A stretch of 64,000 nt of DNA, taken from the NCBI RefSeq assembly GCF_030247195.1, contig NC_080672.1, forward strand, positions 157,301,167 through 157,365,166. Reading direction: 5' to 3'. Numbering within the stretch: position 1 is the stretch's first letter; every line of letters starts with the position of its first letter. The DNA comes from Topomyia yanbarensis. Its lineage: Eukaryota > Arthropoda > Insecta > Diptera > Culicidae. Shown piece after piece: positions 63,656 to 64,000 of the stretch. The translations under genes and the position numbers were made by a program. The notes beneath the pieces were generated by a model. That model saw nothing but the letters and a program-made list of their open reading frames with translations, was not told where the DNA came from and did not search any database.

Positions 63656-63732
63656 GCAGGGCACAAAAAAGCAAGAAAACCAAAAATAAGAAACCAGTTG
63701 TCTCGTCTTGTCAGGGTCCAGTTTACCGACTG

Positions 63733-63781
63733 TTTTTTTTGCTTTGAGTATATTCTGATTTTTTTTGCTTTGAGTATATTC
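63733..63781. repeat. 26-bp tandem duplication upstream of eIF3k
   Basis: Two copies of a T-run followed by GCTTTGAGTATATTC (63,733-63,755 and 63,759-63,781). It lies 65-113 bp before the ATG, so it may sit in the core promoter or 5' UTR. Confidence 0.8.
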
Positions 63782-63845
63782 GTGTGACGAATGTTATATT
63801 GTTACATTTAAATTGTCGATTTATCACATATTTCTCTTTACCAAA

Positions 63846-64000
63846 ATGGTCCACTACGTAAAAATGGAAGATGGTAAAGTGATGCCGATTAAAGAAATGC
63901 TTAAAAGTATCGAAAGGTATTCACGGTCAAAAACATTGAACCTAACCTATATAGTTTGCTAATGCATCGTTATATTCCAGATATAATCCAGAACATCTTA
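63846..64000 (+). CDS. eIF3k: Translation initiation factor eIF3 subunit k, 5' end (partial)
   Basis: Exon 1 is 63,846-63,916: the ATG is in a good context (CCAAAATGG) and the product starts MVHYVKMEDGK and continues through KEMLKSIE. A GT donor at 63,917 and the acceptor TTATATTCCAG ending at 63,980 define a 64-bp intron. Exon 2 from 63,981 completes a split Arg codon and continues YNPEHL. The motif (L)KSI(E/D)RYNPE(H/N)L at the N terminus is characteristic of eIF3k, a non-core subunit of the eIF3 complex that acts in cap-dependent translation initiation in the cytoplasm. The rest of the gene lies beyond the window. This is the only host gene recognised. Confidence 0.85.

Noticed and set aside
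1..64000. CRISPR arrays, bacterial operons, rRNA genes or toxin systems
   Set aside because: Repeats present are eukaryotic transposon-derived or satellite; none has CRISPR architecture and the single host gene is spliced.

Overview
This is eukaryotic, insect nuclear DNA, most likely from a culicine (Aedes-type) mosquito. It is AT-rich, has almost no host coding capacity, and is packed with non-LTR retrotransposons (I and Jockey types), a Ty3/gypsy LTR element, and many small inverted-repeat elements (MITEs) of the kind that fill Aedes genomes. No bacterial features (operons, Shine-Dalgarno sites, CRISPR, rRNA) were seen. The only host gene I can support is at the extreme right edge: the first exon, a 64-bp intron and the start of exon 2 of translation initiation factor eIF3 subunit k (63,846 to beyond 64,000, + strand).

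Layout. 1-21 kb: no genes; dispersed repeats, several MITEs, a 1.6-kb Transib-like element (7,438-9,075), degenerate tandem repeats, and about 4 kb (17.1-21.3 kb) with little recognisable. 21.3-26.7 kb: complete I-clade element copy 1, minus strand, 12-bp target-site duplication (TSD), both ORFs open but with two damaging substitutions in ORF2. 27-33 kb: MITEs, a near-perfect hairpin and degenerate repeats. 33.3-43.2 kb: complete, probably very young Ty3/gypsy element, minus strand, 1,313-bp LTRs, 4-bp TSD, inserted in the RNase H region of an old non-LTR relic. 44-45.4 kb: a second non-LTR relic and a 501-bp MITE. 46.3-47.3 kb: cluster of five 148-bp elements. 47.3-50.4 kb: 5' half of a decayed Jockey-clade element (+). 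50.8-51.5 kb: 116-bp tandem repeat. 51.6-62.3 kb: two inverted copies of one repeat, each carrying different later insertions, enclosing the 3' half of the Jockey element (now minus) and the complete, apparently intact I-clade copy 2 (53,946-59,909, 15-bp TSD). 62.4-63.7 kb: palindromic MITEs up to the eIF3k promoter region.

How it works together. The window is mainly a record of layered insertions. Several can be ordered exactly because a paralogous copy in the same window preserves the empty site. Three autonomous elements keep recognisable full architectures. I copy 2 and the Ty3/gypsy element look capable of encoding complete machinery. I copy 1 looks catalytically crippled. The best mechanistic signal is a textbook -1 frameshift arrangement at the gag-pol junction of the Ty3/gypsy element: slippery heptamer G_GGA_AAC, 6-nt spacer, predicted H-type pseudoknot. 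Two MITE groups defined by terminal sequence and TSD length (7 bp and 2 bp) recur across the window.
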